Origin: Trichomonas vaginalis G3
Lineage: Eukaryota > Parabasalia > Trichomonadida > Trichomonadidae
NCBI RefSeq assembly: GCF_026262505.1
Contig: NC_067205.1
Location: 12,648,001 to 12,712,000, forward strand
Direction of reading: 5' to 3'
DNA: 64,000 nucleotides
Shown here: in pieces, positions 61,786 through 64,000 of the stretch
Layout: every line of letters starts with the position of its first letter
How positions within the stretch are numbered: position 1 is the stretch's first letter
Program-made: the position numbers and the translations under genes
Notes under the pieces: generated by a model
The model's input: the letters and a program-made list of their open reading frames with translations, nothing else
What the model was told of the DNA's origin: nothing
Database searches by the model: none

Positions 61786-62486
61786 TTGCAGATACAACTT
61801 TCATGGAAAATTGAATGTTTTTTAGGGGTTGGTTTCTGGTTTTCCTACAAGTGCAAAAAATGCATAAAAACGATTATTTTGCATTCAAACTGTGCAAGAA
61901 AGTCAATCATTCGTCAACTCTTTTTGGCACTTCAAGGAAGTTATTCCGAATATTATTACTTCATAGATGATTATAAGGAAAAATCCGATAACGAAACTAT
62001 ATCAGGAAGCGGTAATTGTTACATTCATCAAGCAATATTTTCATACTATTATGTATTTCTGCTAGCAGAAAGGAATTACGTGAAGTATGTATATTTTATA
62101 ATAACAGTTCCACAGAAAATGGTGGATCATTCTATATATCAATCTGAATGCGTCCTAGTTCATATTTGTATATTACTTTCATCAAGCACTAGTTATGGAT
62201 GCGGATATTACATTGAATCAGTTCAAGATAGTACCGATAAAAGATATGCAATTGAATGTTCAGTTTCGAAATGCAGAGGAGAGTGGTTTTCTTTTTATCA
62301 TTCGCATGGAGATATCCAAGTAAGCAATATGAATACATCTTACCATCATGACATTACTTCTTATGCTGCATATTCAATTGGCAATCCAACAGATACATGA
62401 ATAATGAATTTCACAACAGCATCAAATACATCATCCTCTGATCAAGGTGGAATGTTCATTTATGGTTTCAATAGTGAAAATATTTA
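61786..62486 (+). pseudogene. Remnant of an unidentified Trichomonas protein family
   Basis: A frame open to TGA at 62,400 without an ATG near its start (first codon TTG); after the TGA it continues in the same frame (IMNFTTASNTSSSDQGGMF) to a TAA at 62,486. It is Cys-, Tyr- and Ser-rich with hydrophobic stretches, and lines such as SYHHDITSYAAYSIGNPTDT and SECVLVHICILLSSSTSYGC are like the surface-type repeat proteins of this organism. The missing start and internal stop argue for a decayed fragment. It follows the truncated ankyrin gene by about 110 bp, so both may be cut by one rearrangement. Confidence 0.4.
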
Positions 62487-63473
62487 AAAAATGAATATAA
62501 TATATAAAATGAGTCTTCTGAGATCAGACTAATTACCTGGTAACTGATATTATGTTTAGTAGCTTCTGCAAAACTGAATATTAGCATTTCAATATAGGGA
62601 TTAATTTGCTTATTTGATGAACAATTCAACATTGAATATATTTCTTAAAATAATGGCAAGTGTTCATTAAAAAAAATTAGTCATGTTTGTTAGGATATAC
62701 AAATTATAATGAGCATTATCACTGAGGTTTCTGGGAATATACCTCATAAACTAGAAAAATTGGGAAATTGTATCAAACAAAAATCAAAAATTAGTATTCA
62801 TCCTTCATGGTATTGTGATCTCTTTTGATAGTCATCACCTCAGGACATTGTATTAGGTGTAATGTGTCACTTATGCACAATATATTTGGAATAACTTTGT
62901 AGACATATTTATTATGAAAACCAATAAGGGCGCAATTCCAACTTTCTGAGATAACAGGCACAAAACTTATGCGCTTTACCTATCTGATTTAATATGACTT
63001 GCAACAATATTCTGGTATTAAATAGGAATGGAAAAAATTTGGTTTAATTTACTGTGAAATCCTCTTCACAGTTAGAAATTGTCAAAAAATTGAGAAAATG
63101 TCAAAAAGTGGTAAATGCACCATTTAGGGCTAACATGAGGGAGATTTTATATGTTCACTATTCCAAGACACTTCGAACTTTTCAATATAAATGTAAAAGT
63201 TTTCATTCATCAAAAGCACATCTCAATAAGGTCGCAAAAAAAATGCGGAAATTAAAACCAACAGTTTGAGTACTTTCTGAGAGTCTGTTCGTCAGAAAGT
63301 ATACATTTGTAAACTTTCTGACACTAAAAAATTTTTGTCCTTTCAAAGTTTTTGATATTGTCAAAAAGTATACATCGGCGCTCTCAATTTTCCTCTCAAA
63401 CGGCGGTTTTTTAAAAACGCTTATAGATAATAATAATAAAAAAATATAAACTCACTTTTATTTTTTATTTTTT
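62487..63473. other. Intergenic region with a short inverted repeat
   Basis: Nearly 1 kb, AT-rich, no convincing gene; a 71-codon frame at 63,054 begins with GTG and is Lys-rich. At the right it holds TACTTTCTGA (63,271-63,280) facing TCAGAAAGTA (63,292-63,301), with related CTTTCTGAC and AAAAAGTATACAT motifs following. Confidence 0.55.
63271..63301. repeat. 10-bp inverted repeat downstream of the calreticulin-like gene
   Basis: TACTTTCTGA and TCAGAAAGTA are exact reverse complements with an 11-nt loop. A third related half-site (ACTTTCTGAC) follows at about 63,312. It could be a small mobile-element end or a 3'-end hairpin. Confidence 0.6.
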
Positions 63474-64000
63474 TTATAACTCAGTTTCTTCTTTAACACC
63501 CATGTTGAAATCTTCCTTTAACTCCTTCTCAGCGCGATTCTTATCACGGTTCTCGCGGAGTTTATCTCTTGCCTCCTTCGATGCAACGTTTAGAGCGAAA
63601 ACTTCCTGTTTCATGAAGTACGGATTGTTGTCGCAGTTGTAAGGGAATTCAAAGTCCTGGATTGATGGCTGCGGTGGCAATTCCGAAGTAGAGAAGATGA
63701 AGTTTCTATCTGTTTCACCATCATCTTCTGTACTTGATGTACTTGACGTTGCAGAACTCGAGTAGAAGTCAGCATCTGTCTTTTCTTCGGCCGATTTATG
63801 TCTCAGTTTGTGGAGTTCTTCTTCAGCCCTCTTTTCTCCCCGGTAGCGCTTCATCGCTGCTGCCTCGTCATCTCTGAGGACAAGGAAGTTCTCTCTGAGC
63901 TTCTTCTCGGCGTAAGAAAGGTCATCTGTAACTAAAAAGTTGTCAAAAATCGTTCCTGGCTTCGCCTGGAAGACTTCTAAGCCCATGAAGCCCATATCTT
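63474..64000 (-). CDS. Calreticulin-like ER chaperone, C-terminal part
   Basis: The frame enters from the right edge (codons upstream of the ATG at 63,995 are open) and ends at 63,474. The first visible residues, GFMGLEVFQAKPGTIFDNFL then VTDDLSYAEK, match the conserved end of the calreticulin/calnexin globular domain (GLELWQVKSGTIFDNFLIT). A charged Arg/Lys/Glu helix follows, then a Ser/Thr/Asp-rich linker. No membrane span is seen, so calreticulin-like rather than calnexin-like. The family folds glycoproteins and buffers Ca2+ in the ER. The C-terminus is EETEL, a possible variant of the KDEL retrieval signal. GC and codon use are higher than in neighbours, as for highly expressed genes. Confidence 0.8.
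   Translation of the reverse strand, partial: DMGFMGLEVFQAKPGTIFDNFLVTDDLSYAEKKLRENFLVLRDDEAAAMKRYRGEKRAEEELHKLRHKSAEEKTDADFYSSSATSSTSSTEDDGETDRNFIFSTSELPPQPSIQDFEFPYNCDNNPYFMKQEVFALNVASKEARDKLRENRDKNRAEKELKEDFNMGVKEETEL

Noticed and set aside
63054-63269. 71-codon Lys-rich frame
   Set aside because: Begins with GTG and shows no coding features beyond AT-rich bias.

Overview
The window is AT-rich protist nuclear DNA and looks like Trichomonas (T. vaginalis or a close relative). The reasons are intronless genes, a BspA-like leucine-rich-repeat protein, a DUF3447/ankyrin protein, an ALK-like glycine-rich protein, an Inr-like TCATTTT just before a start codon, and a large Maverick/Polinton element of the type abundant in that genome. 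All calls come from reading the sequence and ORF translations; no database search was run.

Region 1 (1 to about 20,613) is the right-hand ~20.6 kb of a Maverick/Polinton; its left end lies outside the window. In order it holds: a membrane-anchored Pro/Thr-rich protein, the major-capsid region, small accessory proteins, a possible capsid-related protein, a protein-primed family B DNA polymerase region, a 157-residue unknown, two KilA-N regulators (one with a T5orf172/GIY-YIG-like domain), an uncharacterised region, a retroviral-type integrase region, a 991-residue fibre with a phage tail-collar-like tip, a penton-like region, a packaging ATPase region, a possible minor capsid protein, small basic proteins, and the terminal repeat-bearing edge. 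It is a fossil with roughly ten breaks in the part seen, though many frames are still open, so it is young.

Region 2 (about 20,614 to 27,852) is non-Maverick DNA. It holds a GC-richer, truncated hAT-like transposase gene cut off at the Maverick edge, a 2.1-kb AT-rich spacer with hairpin repeats, a 162-residue unknown protein, a truncated nonaspanin (TM9SF), an Ig/cadherin-like surface-protein remnant and a BspA-like gene.

The most striking feature is a head-to-tail triplication of a 13.5-kb unit at 14,331-27,852, 27,853-41,336 and 41,337-54,848. The unit runs from the middle of the Maverick fibre gene, through the Maverick right end, into the BspA gene. Both novel junctions are identical and sit on a 9-bp microhomology, ATTTATTTC, shared by the fibre gene and BspA. 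Only the leftmost copy continues into the rest of the Maverick, and only the rightmost continues into the full 721-codon BspA frame. Copies 2 and 3 share variants that copy 1 lacks, which suggests two successive duplications.

Region 3 (54,849-64,000) is ordinary single-copy Trichomonas-type chromosome: the rest of BspA, a glycine-rich secreted-type protein, a single-pass membrane protein, a SWIRM-domain SWI3/RSC8-like chromatin-remodelling subunit, a truncated DUF3447/ankyrin gene, a start-less remnant of an unknown family, and the C-terminal part of a calreticulin-like ER chaperone running off the right edge.
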